6,084 bases of DNA from Clostridiales bacterium DTU092 (GCA_001513505.1 LFTM01000308.1:14779-20862); one strand, 5' to 3'; shown: positions 1 through 6,084, counted from the stretch's first letter. Numbers and translations: made by a program. The notes: generated by a model from the sequence alone, not told the origin.

Positions 1-677
1 TATTAACAGTATCCCAGCCGGCGCAGGCGGGAAAAATTCTCAAGGATACCCATGTGCTTTATATCAATGAATATCATAACATCGACATATATACCGGTAT
101 CTATCCCCGGCTGGTTGAAAGTGAGTGCTGTAAAAGAGCCTATCTCAGAGGTGCCTTTCTATCGGCTGGCTCTATAAGTGATCCTGAAAAGAGCTATCAC
201 CTGGAGATTACAACCAATAACCGTAAATATGCCGGTGAACTGTCTCAGATTATGCAATTCTTTGATATGCGTCCAAAGGACGTTGAGAGAAAAGGAAGTT
301 ATGTGGTATACTTGAAAGAGAGTGAGAATATAGTCCGGTTTTTAAATATTACCGGTGCCCATGGAGCTTTACTTGAGCTGGAAAACATACGAATCCGGAA
401 GGATATGCGTAACAATATTAACCGAATTGTGAATTGTGAGACGGCAAACCTGGAAAAAACGGTCAATGCTGCGGTCAGGCAAATAGAAAACATTAAATAT
501 ATTGATGAATGTATCGGTCTTAATAAACTTTCTCCTTCGCTTCGGGAAATCGCAGAATTGCGTCTTAAATACAGTGATGCAAGTTTGAGAGAATTAGGTC
601 AGATGCTTGTTCCTCCTGTGGGGAAATCAGGCGTCAATCATCGTTTGCGAAACTGGAAAGGATCGCCGATGATTTGA
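1..677 (+). CDS. whiA: WhiA DNA-binding protein, 5' end outside window, C-terminus frameshifted
   Basis: WhiA is a DNA-binding protein with a degenerate LAGLIDADG homing-endonuclease fold and a C-terminal helix-turn-helix. In actinobacteria it controls sporulation septation; in B. subtilis it affects division and chromosome segregation. The frame is open from base 3, so the gene begins upstream; GTG at 54 is only an internal codon. About 225 of the usual 310-320 residues are visible. Family signatures are CCKRAYLRGAFL (about base 126), YHLEI, YLKE, FLNITGAHGALLELENIRI, VNCETANLEKT and QIENIKYIDE. The HTH follows with LREIAELR and PPVGKSGVNHRLR. After NHRLR the family normally continues KLERIA, but this frame reads NWKGSPMI and stops at 675-677. 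The expected tail is present in another frame (see 648-709). In B. subtilis the gene follows rapZ (yvcJ) and glmR (yvcK) and precedes crh; the same downstream partner is seen here. Identification is very secure; whether the protein is functional is uncertain. Confidence 0.95.
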   Translation, partial: LTVSQPAQAGKILKDTHVLYINEYHNIDIYTGIYPRLVESECCKRAYLRGAFLSAGSISDPEKSYHLEITTNNRKYAGELSQIMQFFDMRPKDVERKGSYVVYLKESENIVRFLNITGAHGALLELENIRIRKDMRNNINRIVNCETANLEKTVNAAVRQIENIKYIDECIGLNKLSPSLREIAELRLKYSDASLRELGQMLVPPVGKSGVNHRLRNWKGSPMI

Positions 678-709
678 GAAGAAAAGGGGAAGGGAAAGGG
701 GAGATTTAA
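648..709 (+). other. whiA: Frameshift in whiA and out-of-frame continuation of its C-terminus
   Basis: After CGA at 648-650 the whiA frame reads AAC TGG and soon stops. Stepping back one base, so that AAA is read at 650-652 and CTG at 653-655, gives KLERIADDLRRKGEGKGEI and a TAA at 707-709. KLERIADDLR is the continuation expected from WhiA relatives. Inserting one A into the AAA run would restore the full gene, with its stop directly against the crh start codon. The codons here (TTG CGA AAC) do not form a standard slippery heptamer, so an indel, real or from sequencing, is more likely than programmed frameshifting. Confidence 0.85.
696..703 (+). promoter_or_regulatory. Ribosome binding site for crh
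   Basis: AAGGGGAG lies 6 bases before GTG 710 and decides that start. It is the end of a 29-base all-purine run (676-704) that, in the restored whiA frame, also encodes the lysine/glycine/glutamate-rich WhiA tail. With the restored frame the whiA TAA abuts the crh GTG, suggesting translational coupling. Confidence 0.8.
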
Positions 710-997
710 GTGTTGGAAACCAGGATCACCATAGCCCATGAAGCCGGTCTTCAGGCACGTCCGGCTGCTTTGTTTGTTCAGGTAGCTAATAAATTTACTT
801 CCCGCATATGGATAGCAAAAGGAGATAAAAAGGTAAATGCAAAAAGTATATTAGGAGTTATGTCTCTGGGAGTGCGTCAAGGAGATGAGATAACCGTTAT
901 AGTTAACGGTGATGATGAAGAGAATGCCATGTCTGCGATGCAGAAATTGATAGCATCAAATTTTTCGGAAGTCCCCCAGGATGGTACAGGAGACTAG
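710..997 (+). CDS. crh: Crh-like HPr-family regulatory protein (Gln15, Ser46)
   Basis: This 95-residue protein has the HPr fold but resembles B. subtilis Crh more than the PTS phosphocarrier. The active-site motif reads GLQARPAALFVQ: residue 15 is glutamine instead of the histidine that accepts phosphate from Enzyme I, so PTS phosphotransfer should be impossible. The regulatory site VNAKSILGVMSL is intact with serine exactly at position 46, the target of HPr kinase/phosphorylase HprK. In B. subtilis, Ser46-phosphorylated Crh acts in the cytoplasm as a corepressor of CcpA in carbon catabolite repression, and Crh also binds metabolic enzymes. Ile47 and Met51, in the CcpA-contact region of HPr, are kept; position 48 is Leu rather than Met. 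The tail is about ten residues longer than in Crh (85 aa) and acidic. GTG is the start, with a strong ribosome binding site. Placement directly after whiA matches B. subtilis. A generic HPr label is the alternative, but Gln15 argues against a phosphocarrier role. Confidence 0.9.
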   Translation: MLETRITIAHEAGLQARPAALFVQVANKFTSRIWIAKGDKKVNAKSILGVMSLGVRQGDEITVIVNGDDEENAMSAMQKLIASNFSEVPQDGTGD

Positions 998-1061
998 TCT
1001 TATACAGGTATGCAGGTTAACATAATTTATGAATATGGATGATGTTTGAAAAGAGTTTACG

Positions 1062-1089
1062 GCAACTTTATCAAGTTGCTTTTTCTTTT
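1062..1089 (+). terminator. Intrinsic terminator of the whiA-crh operon
   Basis: GCAACTT (1062-1068) and AAGTTGC (1073-1079) form a perfect 7-bp stem with a 4-base TATC loop, followed at once by TTTTTCTTTT (1080-1089). This is a textbook Rho-independent terminator, 64 bases after the crh stop, closing the upstream transcription unit. Confidence 0.88.
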
Positions 1090-1109
1090 ATTAGTAACAC
1101 CAGGGTATA

Positions 1110-1138
1110 TTGTTTCATTCTATGGAAGATGGTACAAT
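1110..1138 (+). promoter_or_regulatory. Probable sigma-A-type promoter for the regulator-dnaE unit
   Basis: A -35-like TTGTTT (1110-1115) and a -10-like TACAAT (1133-1138, one mismatch to TATAAT) are separated by exactly 17 bases. Transcription would begin near 1145, giving a leader of about 31 bases before ATG 1176. The -35 box matches only three of six consensus bases. The position just after a terminator and before a strong ribosome binding site supports the call. Confidence 0.6.
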
Positions 1139-1162
1139 AATATCATAAAATGTAGATTTGGC

Positions 1163-1169
1163 AGAGGAG
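1163..1169 (+). promoter_or_regulatory. Ribosome binding site that sets the regulator start at ATG 1176
   Basis: AGAGGAG sits 6 bases before ATG 1176. The longest open frame could begin at TTG 1158, six codons earlier, but nothing resembling a ribosome binding site precedes that TTG, and using it would place this site inside the coding region. The resulting N-terminus MGTKHNRIIEYI is also what the family predicts. Confidence 0.85.
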
Positions 1170-1175
1170 CGAGGT

Positions 1176-2471
1176 ATGGGCACAAAGCATAATCGCATAA
1201 TTGAGTATATAAAACAGTTAGAGGTGGGAACCCGGATATCCGTCCGCAAGATAGCCCAGCAGCTGGGTGTAAGCGAAGGCACGGCCTACCGTGCTATTAA
1301 GGAAGCTGAGAATCGGGAATATGTAAAAACATTTCCCCGGGCCGGTACGTTGAGGATCGAGAAGGTAGAGAAAAGGGATATCGAAAGGCTTACCTATGGA
1401 GAGGTTGTATCAATTGTAGACGGTACAGTTTTGGGTGGAGAGAGAGGTCTGGATAAAACTTTGTCGCGATTTGTTATCGGGGCCATGACCATTGATGCCA
1501 TGAAAATGTATTTGTCGTCCGGCAGTTTGCTAATCGTTGGTAACCGGGAAGAAGCGCATCGGCTGGCGTTGGAGAATGACTGTGCAGTTCTGATAACTGG
1601 CGGTTTTATGTGCAGCCAGGATATCCGTGACTTGGCAAACAAAAAAGGGTTACCCGTTATAACATCCAGTTACGACACTTTTACGATTGCTACTATGATC
1701 AATAAAGCAATATCGGAGCAGATGATAAAGAAGGATATACTGTTGGTTGAGGATATAATGGTACACAACCCAAAATGCCTTCATGTTGACGATACCATAG
1801 AAAAATGGCGGACGCTTTTTACTACCACAGGACACAGCAGGTTTCCCGTAGTTAATACTCAGGGCCATGTAGTAGGTATTATAACACCCAAAGATGTTGC
1901 CCATTCCAATGAAGAGTCCATACGGCGTATTATGACGCCCAACCCGGTTACTGTAGGTCCGAAAACCACCATTGCATATGCTGCACACATTATGATTTGG
2001 GAAGGCATAGAATTGTTGCCGGTTATCGAGAATAAAAAGCTGGTTGGGATAGTGACCAATCAGGATGTAATAAAGGCACTTCAGTATATGCGTAATCAGC
2101 CACAGGTAGGCGAGACGCTTGAAGACATGGTATTGAGCGGATTTGAAAGCAAAAAAGAGGAAGACAGCATGATATTTACCGGTGAAGTATCGTCTGTACT
2201 TCTTAATCAGATAGGTACTGCAAGCTGGGGAGCCATGGCCATGCTTTTATCTACTATAGGCAGTGTTGCCATCAGGAAGCATAGACAGACCGATATAATT
2301 CTGGACAGTTTCACTATATACTACGTAAAACCGGTACAACTGGACGATCAATTGACAGTCAGCGCAAAGGTGATTGAAGAAGGAAGAAGCTCCAATAAGA
2401 TTGAAATAACATGCTGCCATGACAAGGAAATTGTGGCAAAAGCGTTGATGTCAGCAAGAAGCATGCGGTAG
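1176..2471 (+). CDS. ytoI: YtoI/SpxR-family transcription regulator (HTH, DRTGG, two CBS, HotDog)
   Basis: This cytoplasmic regulator has 431 residues from ATG 1176, the family's normal length. Domains in order are: a winged helix-turn-helix at about 1-60 (ISVRKIAQQLGVSEGTAYRAIKEAE); a DRTGG domain at about 68-180 (LITGGF near 140-145); CBS 1 at about 190-242 (VEDIMVHNPKCLHVDDTIEKW, VVGIITPKDV); CBS 2 at about 248-304 (IRRIMTPNPVTVG, LVGIVTNQDV); and a HotDog thioesterase-like domain at about 325-428 (YYVKPVQLDDQL). CBS pairs usually bind adenine nucleotides and HotDog domains acyl-CoA, so the protein probably reads energy or acyl-CoA status; this is inference. The homologue SpxR in Streptococcus pneumoniae activates spxB; B. 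subtilis YtoI is poorly characterised. The first HotDog helix reads GTASWGA where active hotdog thioesterases often have HGG, hinting at ligand sensing rather than catalysis. It lies 21 bases before dnaE, so the two are probably co-transcribed; B. subtilis ytoI is also near dnaE. The DNA target is unknown. Confidence 0.92.
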   Translation: MGTKHNRIIEYIKQLEVGTRISVRKIAQQLGVSEGTAYRAIKEAENREYVKTFPRAGTLRIEKVEKRDIERLTYGEVVSIVDGTVLGGERGLDKTLSRFVIGAMTIDAMKMYLSSGSLLIVGNREEAHRLALENDCAVLITGGFMCSQDIRDLANKKGLPVITSSYDTFTIATMINKAISEQMIKKDILLVEDIMVHNPKCLHVDDTIEKWRTLFTTTGHSRFPVVNTQGHVVGIITPKDVAHSNEESIRRIMTPNPVTVGPKTTIAYAAHIMIWEGIELLPVIENKKLVGIVTNQDVIKALQYMRNQPQVGETLEDMVLSGFESKKEEDSMIFTGEVSSVLLNQIGTASWGAMAMLLSTIGSVAIRKHRQTDIILDSFTIYYVKPVQLDDQLTVSAKVIEEGRSSNKIEITCCHDKEIVAKALMSARSMR

Positions 2472-2472
2472 T

Positions 2473-2481
2473 AAAAGGGGG
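2473..2481 (+). promoter_or_regulatory. Ribosome binding site for dnaE, slightly long spacing
   Basis: AAAAGGGGG begins two bases after the regulator's stop codon and ends 11 bases before ATG 2493, a little further than the usual 6-9. Its last three G bases are also the left end of the palindrome at 2479-2490. No better site or start is seen, and the N-terminus from ATG 2493 fits the DnaE family. Confidence 0.7.
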
Positions 2482-2490
2482 TTATAACCC
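2479..2490. repeat. Perfect 12-base palindrome between dnaE ribosome binding site and start
   Basis: GGGTTATAACCC is self-complementary over all 12 bases. As DNA it could be a dyad binding site. As RNA it could form only a small hairpin (GGGT, TATA loop, ACCC) that would cover part of the Shine-Dalgarno sequence. The palindrome is plain in the sequence; a function is not shown. Confidence 0.6.
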
Positions 2491-2492
2491 GG

Positions 2493-5400
2493 ATGACCAA
2501 TTTCGTACACCTTCATGTTCATACCGAATATAGTCTGCTGGATGGGGCCGCCCGGATCCCGAAACTCCTTGACAGGTGCAAGGAACTGGGCATGTCGAGT
2601 ATTGCCATTACGGATCACGGTGCTATGTATGGAGTGGTTGATTTTTATAGAGAAGCAAAGGCACGTGGAATTCATCCTATTATTGGATGCGAGGTGTACA
2701 TCGCACCCAGATCTATGAACTACAGGGAACCCCGTACGGATAGCAATTACGCCCACCTGGTTTTGTTGGCAGAAAATCAAAAAGGCTATGAAAATCTGGT
2801 TAAACTGGTTTCCATGGGTTTTACTGATGGTTTTTATTATAAACCGCGGATCGATTATGATGTGCTGTCTCAATACAGCGAAGGATTGATAGGGCTTAGT
2901 GCCTGTTTAGCCGGCGATATTCCAAGATTGCTTAACAACGGTCAATACAATCAGGCCCGAGACTTAACCCTTCGTCTGAGGGATATTTTTGGAGAGGGTA
3001 ATTTCTTTTTAGAGCTGCAGGATCACGGTATAGAGCAGCAAAAAGCCATAAATGATCAACTTATGACGTTAAGCAGGGAAACCGGAGTTCCCGTTGTTGT
3101 TACCAATGATGTTCACTATATTGAAAAAGAGGATGCTGAGGTTCATGATGTATTACTGTGCATTCAGACCGGAAAAACAATTGATGATGAGGATCGTTTA
3201 AAGTTTGAGACAGACGAGTTCTACCTTAAGTCCCCGGATGAGATGGTGCAGTTGTTCAAACATTGCCCGGAAGGTATAGAAAACGCCATTGTGATAGCAC
3301 AGCGATGTAAAGTTGATTTTGATTTTAATACCCTTCATCTTCCAAGATATGACGTACCCGAGGGGTATACCGGGGCAGAATACTTAAGGCACCTGTGCTA
3401 CCAGGGGATGGAACGAAAGTATTCTCCGGTCACACATGAGGTTAAGGAACGCCTTGAGTATGAGCTTGACATCATTGAACAGATGGGTTATGTAGATTAT
3501 TTCCTGATTGTTTGGGATTTTATTAAGTTTGCCCGGGAAAACGGAATAATGGTGGGACCGGGACGGGGAAGTGCAGCAGGAAGCCTTGTGGCTTATGTCC
3601 TGGATATCACCCAAATAGATCCTTTGAAGTATAACCTCCTGTTTGAACGGTTTTTGAATCCTGAAAGGGTAACAATGCCCGATATTGATGTGGATTTTTG
3701 TTATGAAAGGCGACAGGAAGTCATCGATTACGTGACTGAAAAGTACGGGAAGGACAGGGTAGCTCAAATCATTACCTTTGGGACCATGGCGGCCCGTGCC
3801 GCTGTAAGAGATGTTGGGCGAAGCCTGAATTTTTCTTACGCAGAGGTGGACAGGATAGCCAAGATGATTCCTTTTGAGCTGGGGATGACCATAGAGCGTG
3901 CTCTGGAGATAAATCCCGAACTGAGAACCCTGTATAATGAAGACTATCGGGTAAAAAGACTGATAGACACATCAAAAAAACTGGAAGGTATGCCAAGACA
4001 CGCTTCAACTCATGCTGCCGGAGTGGTTATTTCAAAGGAACCTATAACCCAGTATGTTCCGCTGCAAAAAAATGATGATATTATTACTACCCAGTTTCCT
4101 ATGGGTACAATAGAGCAGCTGGGTCTGCTGAAAATGGATTTTCTGGGTCTCCGTACCCTGACAGTTATCAGGGATGCATTGGATCTTATAAAGACAAATA
4201 CCGGTAAGACAATAAATATTGAGGAAATTCCGTTGGATGATCCCGGAGTGTATGATATGCTTTCCCAGGCTGATACCGATGGTGTATTTCAACTGGAAAG
4301 CAGTGGAATGAGGCAGTTTCTGAAGGAACTAAAACCAAACACCTTTGAAGATATCATTGCGGGTATCTCACTGTATCGCCCGGGGCCAATGGATCAGATT
4401 CCTCAATATATAAAGAATAAAAACAATCCCCAATCAATAGAATATATTCATGATTCACTGGAGCCTGTTCTTAGTGTTACTTATGGCTGTATTATTTATC
4501 AGGAACAGGTTATGCAGATCGTCAGGGATCTTGCAGGATATTCTTTGGGCCGGTCAGACCTGCTCAGGCGGGCCATGTCAAAGAAAAAATCCGATATAAT
4601 GGAAGAAGAGAGACGAAATTTTATATATGGACTAAAAGATGAGGATAGCGGTATAGAAGTACCGGGAGCACTATCCAGTGGTATTCCACTGGATAAAGCA
4701 AATCAGATTTTTGATGTCATGGCCGAATTTGCGAAATATGCTTTTAACAAATCCCATGCGGCTGCATACGCGCTGGTAGCATATTGGACAGCCTGGCTGA
4801 AATATCACTATCCCGTGGAATATCTGGCAGCACTGATGACCAGTGTTATGTCAAATACCGGTAAGGTGGCGGCATATATACAATACTGCCGGAAGAGAGG
4901 CATTGATGTACTGCCACCTGATGTAAATCAAAGCCGGGCAAACTTTACAGTTGTAGGCAATAAGATACGGTTTGGTCTGGCTGCTGTTAAAAATGTCGGC
5001 ATTCCGGCAATAAATGCTATTATAGAAGCCAGGGAAAAGAAGGGGGAGTTCAAAAGCTTTACTGATTTCTGCCGGAAGGTAGATTCTGCCGGAATCAATA
5101 AGAAAATGGTTGAAAGTCTGATAAAGTGCGGAGCTTTTGATTCGCTTAATGTATACAGATCACAACTGATAGCGGTATATGAAAAGGTATTGGATGGTAT
5201 AAGCCAGGAACGCAGAAAAAATATTCAGGGGCAAGTATCGTTATTCGACGGTTTGTATGGGGATCAGGAAAATTCTTTGTCCCAGGATGTATTGCCGGAT
5301 ATTGATGAGTTTCCTTTGAATATAAAGTTGGCTATGGAGAAAGAGGTAACCGGAATATATATAAGCGGACATCCGTTAAGTGAATATAAAAGTATAATTG

Positions 5401-5981
5401 ACAGTATGAATACAACGTTGGATCTGCTGACATTAAATTCTTCAGAAAATGGCGTGGAAGATGTTGTTCTGGGTAATGAACTGATGGACGGTTCGCCGGT
5501 GAAAATAGGTGGGATCATTGTAGATAAAAAGATAAAATCTACAAGGAACAATCAAATTATGGCTTTTGTCATGCTTGAAGATTTATACGGCAGTGTGGAA
5601 GTTATTGTTTTCCCCAGCGTATATGAAAAATACCGTCCTCTGCTGGAGGAGGACAGTCTGGTTATCCTTGAGGGAAGGCTGAGCTTAAGGGAGGAAGAGG
5701 ACCCAAAAATTTTAGTCGATAAGGTAAGGCCGCTGGTTAAAATGACAGCCAGGGAGAAGAAATTGTTTATTAAGATACAAAAGAATGCGAATATTGATAT
5801 TAACAAGCAGATATGCCCTATCTTACGGCGGTACAGCGGAAATATACCGGTTTACCTTTACATGGAGGAAACGGGCAAAAAGTTTGTGGCCAACCGTGAA
5901 TTATGGGTACAGAGTAATGAGGAGCTTTTGGATATACTGGCTGAAGTATTAGGGGAACACTGCGTAAAATTGATTGGATAG
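2493..5981 (+). CDS. dnaE: DNA polymerase III alpha subunit DnaE
   Basis: This replicative C-family DNA polymerase has 1162 residues, close to E. coli DnaE (1160) and longer than B. subtilis DnaE (1115). The PHP domain (about 1-280) has all nine expected metal ligands: H8, H10, D17, H42, E67, H88, C138, D206 and H208. The palm shows GPGRGSAAGS (356-365) and PDIDVDF, with catalytic D397 and D399; the third aspartate is D549 in LKMDFLGLRTL. Further signatures are DGVFQLESSGM (596-606), YRPGPMDQIP (628-637) and FNKSHAAAYALVAYW (751-765). A helix-hairpin-helix region lies near 866-884 (GINKKMVESLIKCGAFDSL), and QVSLF (914-918) fits a beta-clamp binding motif. An OB fold covers about 1003-1080, then a C-terminal domain (1089-1162) resembles the tau-binding tail of DnaE1-type enzymes. 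No frameshift or missing motif is seen. Many clostridia also have PolC as the main elongating polymerase, with DnaE extending primers; whether this organism does cannot be seen here. Confidence 0.98.
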   Translation: MTNFVHLHVHTEYSLLDGAARIPKLLDRCKELGMSSIAITDHGAMYGVVDFYREAKARGIHPIIGCEVYIAPRSMNYREPRTDSNYAHLVLLAENQKGYENLVKLVSMGFTDGFYYKPRIDYDVLSQYSEGLIGLSACLAGDIPRLLNNGQYNQARDLTLRLRDIFGEGNFFLELQDHGIEQQKAINDQLMTLSRETGVPVVVTNDVHYIEKEDAEVHDVLLCIQTGKTIDDEDRLKFETDEFYLKSPDEMVQLFKHCPEGIENAIVIAQRCKVDFDFNTLHLPRYDVPEGYTGAEYLRHLCYQGMERKYSPVTHEVKERLEYELDIIEQMGYVDYFLIVWDFIKFARENGIMVGPGRGSAAGSLVAYVLDITQIDPLKYNLLFERFLNPERVTMPDIDVDFCYERRQEVIDYVTEKYGKDRVAQIITFGTMAARAAVRDVGRSLNFSYAEVDRIAKMIPFELGMTIERALEINPELRTLYNEDYRVKRLIDTSKKLEGMPRHASTHAAGVVISKEPITQYVPLQKNDDIITTQFPMGTIEQLGLLKMDFLGLRTLTVIRDALDLIKTNTGKTINIEEIPLDDPGVYDMLSQADTDGVFQLESSGMRQFLKELKPNTFEDIIAGISLYRPGPMDQIPQYIKNKNNPQSIEYIHDSLEPVLSVTYGCIIYQEQVMQIVRDLAGYSLGRSDLLRRAMSKKKSDIMEEERRNFIYGLKDEDSGIEVPGALSSGIPLDKANQIFDVMAEFAKYAFNKSHAAAYALVAYWTAWLKYHYPVEYLAALMTSVMSNTGKVAAYIQYCRKRGIDVLPPDVNQSRANFTVVGNKIRFGLAAVKNVGIPAINAIIEAREKKGEFKSFTDFCRKVDSAGINKKMVESLIKCGAFDSLNVYRSQLIAVYEKVLDGISQERRKNIQGQVSLFDGLYGDQENSLSQDVLPDIDEFPLNIKLAMEKEVTGIYISGHPLSEYKSIIDSMNTTLDLLTLNSSENGVEDVVLGNELMDGSPVKIGGIIVDKKIKSTRNNQIMAFVMLEDLYGSVEVIVFPSVYEKYRPLLEEDSLVILEGRLSLREEEDPKILVDKVRPLVKMTAREKKLFIKIQKNANIDINKQICPILRRYSGNIPVYLYMEETGKKFVANRELWVQSNEELLDILAEVLGEHCVKLIG

Positions 5982-5986
5982 TTTTA

Positions 5987-6034
5987 GTAAGCCTGCGATG
6001 ATGTTTAACGGTTTTTTGCACTTCGCAGGCTTAC
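5987..6034 (+). terminator. Long inverted repeat after dnaE, possible terminator
   Basis: GTAAGCCTGCGA (5987-5998) and TCGCAGGCTTAC (6023-6034) are perfect 12-bp complements starting five bases after the dnaE stop. The loop is 24 bases and holds a run of six T (6012-6017). The right flank is ATAATTTT rather than a clean T tract, so it is an imperfect intrinsic terminator. It may also protect the mRNA 3' end or be one state of the hairpin set described next. The pairing is certain; the terminator role is not. Confidence 0.55.
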
Positions 6035-6060
6035 ATAATTTTATGAAGCCTGTACGGCTT
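6026..6060 (+). repeat. Overlapping alternative hairpins downstream of dnaE
   Basis: The right arm of the preceding inverted repeat can instead pair downstream. CAGGCTT (6026-6032) pairs with AAGCCTG (6046-6052), and inside it, after a bulged A (6033), CATA (6034-6037) pairs with TATG (6042-6045) around a 4-base loop, for 11 pairs. AAGCC (6046-6050) can in turn pair with GGCTT (6056-6060) around TGTAC. Neighbouring structures exclude each other, as in transcription attenuators. No long T run follows the last hairpin (TAATAATTATGATTT), so a regulated terminator is only a possibility. The remaining bases to 6084 hold no recognisable gene start. Confidence 0.5.
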
Positions 6061-6084
6061 TAATAATTATGATTTGCTCGTGAT

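Noticed and set aside
641..660. Programmed -1 ribosomal frameshift in whiA
   Set aside because: The codons TTG CGA AAC lack a standard slippery heptamer, no strong downstream structure is evident, and programmed frameshifting is not known for whiA. A one-base indel is simpler.
676..704. 29-base polypurine tract as a possible triplex or special element
   Set aside because: It is explained by the Lys/Gly/Glu codons of the WhiA tail in the restored frame plus the crh ribosome binding site.
1038..1050. GATGATGTTT shared between the crh-regulator gap (near 1038-1047) and the region after dnaE (near 5996-6005)
   Set aside because: A ten-base match in AT-rich non-coding DNA, with no shared structure around it, is probably chance.
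1158..1175. TTG at 1158 as the start of the regulator gene
   Set aside because: It has no ribosome binding site. AGAGGAG at 1163-1169 sits at ideal distance from ATG 1176, and the N-terminus from 1176 matches the family.
1394..2059. Overlapping open frames on the minus strand within the regulator gene
   Set aside because: They are antisense shadows of a well-identified gene, without ribosome binding sites or recognisable protein features.
2451..6021. Several minus-strand open frames of 67-140 codons across dnaE
   Set aside because: They lie opposite a continuous, fully conserved dnaE and show no family signatures. Their hydrophobic or His/Ser-rich composition follows from the dnaE codons.
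1..6084. CRISPR, insertion sequence, prophage, tRNA or defence genes
   Set aside because: No spaced direct repeats, transposase, integrase or cloverleaf sequences were seen. The window is conserved core genes throughout.

Overview
This window is ordinary core genome of a low-to-moderate GC Gram-positive bacterium, most likely a member of the Clostridia. The evidence is the gene order whiA, HPr-like gene, YtoI/SpxR-type regulator, dnaE. In Bacillus subtilis the same genes sit in two separate places (yvcJ-yvcK-whiA-crh, and ytoI near dnaE and pfkA). Many clostridia have them side by side, usually followed by pfkA and pyk. I cannot name a species. All genes are on the + strand and I see no mobile element, CRISPR array, tRNA or rRNA.

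Region 1 (1-997) is the end of one operon. The window opens inside whiA. Its reading frame shifts just before the expected conserved C-terminus, so the gene ends early at 677, while the family-like tail continues in another frame to a TAA at 707-709. That TAA abuts the GTG start of a small HPr-fold gene at 710. The HPr-like protein has glutamine in place of the phosphotransfer histidine at position 15 and keeps the regulatory serine at position 46, which is the signature of Crh.

Region 2 (998-1175) separates two transcription units. It holds a clean intrinsic terminator (about 1062-1089), then a plausible sigma-A-type promoter (1110-1138) and a strong ribosome binding site that places the next start at ATG 1176.

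Region 3 (1176-5981) holds two genes only 21 bases apart: a multidomain transcription regulator (winged HTH, DRTGG, two CBS, HotDog) and full-length dnaE, the DNA polymerase III alpha subunit. A perfect 12-base palindrome lies between the dnaE ribosome binding site and its start codon. DnaE keeps all nine expected PHP metal ligands, the polymerase aspartates, a clamp-binding motif, an OB fold and a C-terminal tail domain.

Region 4 (5982-6084) is non-coding. It has a perfect 12-bp inverted repeat whose right arm can also pair with a downstream segment, which in turn can pair with a third. These nested, mutually exclusive hairpins are either a terminator region or an attenuator-like leader for a gene beyond the window.

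Together the genes combine carbon-status sensing (Crh; the CBS/HotDog regulator), cell division or envelope control (WhiA) and DNA replication (DnaE). I found no convincing undescribed system. The points most worth checking are the whiA frameshift, the Crh-type protein outside Bacilli, and the hairpin cluster after dnaE.
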